Assembly: GCF_003985145.1 (NCBI RefSeq)
Contig: NZ_ML133537.1
Coordinates: 62,001-126,000, forward strand
Reading direction: 5' to 3'
From: Rhizobium anhuiense
Lineage (GTDB): Bacteria; Pseudomonadota; Alphaproteobacteria; Rhizobiales; Rhizobiaceae
DNA: 64,000 nucleotides
In this document: positions 62,831-64,000 of the stretch, in pieces
How positions within the stretch are numbered: position 1 is the first letter of the stretch
How the letters are laid out: each line of letters opens with the position of its first letter
Made by a program: the position numbers and the translations under genes
The notes under the pieces: generated by a model
What the model was told of the DNA's origin: nothing
The model's database searches: none
Seen by the model: the letters and a program-made list of their open reading frames with translations, nothing else

Positions 62831-63102
62831 AGAGCCTTTCCGGGTTAGATTGCAGCATTCCTGTTGGCTCAAATGGAGTCGGATGGTCGACCGGTCGGCG
62901 CGCGTCGTAGCCCAGCTCTACGGCCAAGCCGGCCGGTCGATCAGCCGGCCCGTTTCAGCCAACCCGAAGGGCCGGGCATCTTTCCGCCAGGGCAAAGGCG
63001 ATCGGCTCGACCGTACCAAGAGGTATGCCCTTCGCCAATCGCCTTTGCCCTGACGAAAACCTGCTCCGGCAGAATGCTGCAATCTAACCCGGAAAGGCTC
63101 TA
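62831..63102. repeat. 272-bp element with terminal inverted repeats (copy B, inverted)
   Basis: It begins AGAGCCTTTCCGGGTTAGATTG and ends with the inverse complement. It is nearly identical to copy A (14139-14410) but in the opposite orientation. The inner 79-codon frame is kept with only a handful of substitutions. It shares the internal palindromes around GACCGGTC/GGCCGGTC. Confidence 0.85.
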
Positions 63103-63142
63103 AAGCGCGAAGAGCGAATCTGAAGGATCGCGACGCGCTTTA
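63102..63142. repeat. Palindromic intergenic repeat (AAAGCGCG type)
   Basis: AAAGCGCGAAGAGCGAATCT through to CGACGCGCTTTA forms an imperfect palindrome ending in the stop codon (TAA, minus strand) of the adjacent LysR gene. Similar units are widespread in Rhizobiaceae intergenic DNA. Confidence 0.55.
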
Positions 63143-64000
63143 GCTCAGCAGGCTCATCAGGTTCTCGGTGACCGGCGAGCGATGTGTCTTCAACATTGCC
63201 AGCGCCAGACGCGCCACAGCCGGCGGCCCCTCAATCGGCCGGTAGGCGACGCCTTCGAGCCTGATCTGCGAAATCGAGGCCGGCACGATCGAGACGCCGA
63301 GCTCTGCCGCCACCAGATTGACGACGGAGGAAATCTGCGGCGCCTCCTGGGCCACGGTCAGCTCGAATCCCGCCTTGCGGCAGGCCAGCACGACATCGTC
63401 GTAGAGGCTCAAGCCGACGAGCCGGGGAAAGAGGATGAAAGGTTCGTCCGCCAGTGCCGCAAGCGGCAGTTTGCTGCGCCGTGCCAGAGGATGGCTGGCG
63501 GGCAGGGCGATCACCATCGGCTCATCCGGCAATCGCCGCAGCCGGACGCCGGCGGGGTCGTCGAGGCTGGGGCGCATGAAGGCGGCGTCGAGCTCGCCGC
63601 CTTCCAGCTTCTGCATCAGCGCCAGCGTATTCATTTCCGTCAGCGCCAGCCGGACATCGGGCCAGCGGGCACGAAATCGTCGGATCGTCGCGCTGACCAC
63701 GGGGTTGAAGGCGGAGGATGCGGTGAAGCCGAGCGACAGCCGGCCGGTCTCGCCGCGATTGGCGCTTTGCGCCGCAAGCTTTGCCTTTTCCGCAGCCGCC
63801 AGCGACGCCTTTGCCTCGCCGAGGAAGGCAGCGCCCGCCGCCGTCAATTCGGCGCCGTGCGGCACGCGGTGAAACAGCGCCGCACCCACTTCCCTCTCCA
63901 GATCGCGGATCTGCTGGCTGAGCGGCGGCTGCCCGATGCCGAGCTTGGCGGCCGCACGGGTGAAATTGCCTTCCTCCGCCACCGCCAGGAAATATCGCAA
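63140..64000 (-). CDS. LysR-family transcriptional regulator (N-terminus beyond window)
   Basis: The 286 visible residues include most of the LysR helix-turn-helix (FTRAAAKLGIGQPPLSQQIR) and the substrate domain (LSLGFTASSAFNPVVSATIR, then ELDAAFMRPSLDDPAGVRLR). The pattern LRYFLAVAEEGNFTRAA shows that only about five to eight residues are cut off at the window edge. It resembles the CbbR/BenM-like branch. Targets are outside the window. Its stop lies inside a repeat. Confidence 0.88.
   Translation of the reverse strand: MRYFLAVAEEGNFTRAAAKLGIGQPPLSQQIRDLEREVGAALFHRVPHGAELTAAGAAFLGEAKASLAAAEKAKLAAQSANRGETGRLSLGFTASSAFNPVVSATIRRFRARWPDVRLALTEMNTLALMQKLEGGELDAAFMRPSLDDPAGVRLRRLPDEPMVIALPASHPLARRSKLPLAALADEPFILFPRLVGLSLYDDVVLACRKAGFELTVAQEAPQISSVVNLVAAELGVSIVPASISQIRLEGVAYRPIEGPPAVARLALAMLKTHRSPVTENLMSLLS

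Overview
The window looks like a piece of the main chromosome of a Rhizobium species (R. etli / R. leguminosarum type). It is GC-rich and densely coded. It carries a rhizobial-type phospholipid N-methyltransferase (pmtA), many LysR/AraC/GntR/AsnC regulators, an ABC sugar importer with its LacI repressor, and short mosaic intergenic repeats of the kind found in Rhizobiaceae. I found no rRNA or tRNA gene, CRISPR array, transposase or integrase.

Layout. 0-6.6 kb: a GNAT enzyme, an AraC/GyrI-type regulator, rpiB, guaA, an mtnN-thioesterase pair and a DUF2252 protein. 6.7-11.8 kb: a four-gene periplasmic operon (imelysin, di-heme oxidoreductase, second imelysin, Tat-exported DUF1513 protein) with a possible Irr-type iron site in front. 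12-25.9 kb: mostly housekeeping genes, namely an RsmB-type rRNA methyltransferase, an RlpA-like protein, queG, uppP, an NDUFA9-like protein, the operon pmtA / histidine phosphatase / pyrF / DUF1330, DUF72, dnaN, rsmI and yraN. 26-31.6 kb: a cupin, a LacI regulator and a three-gene sugar ABC importer preceded by two identical operator-like sites 115 bp apart. 31.6-43 kb: gshB, comM/yifB, a frameshifted DUF4037 gene, cysK, a LysE exporter, a frameshifted dps, an EamA/AsnC divergent pair, a GNAT-dut pair and prfC.

43-50.4 kb is the most unusual part. A type I secretion pair (HlyD adaptor and ABC exporter) and a 1182-residue repeat protein that is probably its substrate sit immediately downstream of prfC. 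The far end of this block holds a second, decayed copy of the 3' end of prfC. The block therefore looks like an acquired secretion/adhesin island inserted at prfC. The secreted protein contains two almost identical 468-bp DUF5801-type repeats.

50.5-64 kb is accessory metabolism and regulation: a LysR/GST pair, a RidA/AsnC pair, a GFA-family enzyme, an S10 peptidase, an MFS exporter under a GntR/FadR regulator with a 47-bp palindrome over its start, a 23-residue peptide ORF with a Shine-Dalgarno sequence nearly complementary to the whole 16S tail, a class II amidotransferase, coaBC, two SDR dehydrogenases and two LysR regulators. Two inverted copies of a 272-bp element with terminal inverted repeats lie at 14.1 and 62.8 kb.
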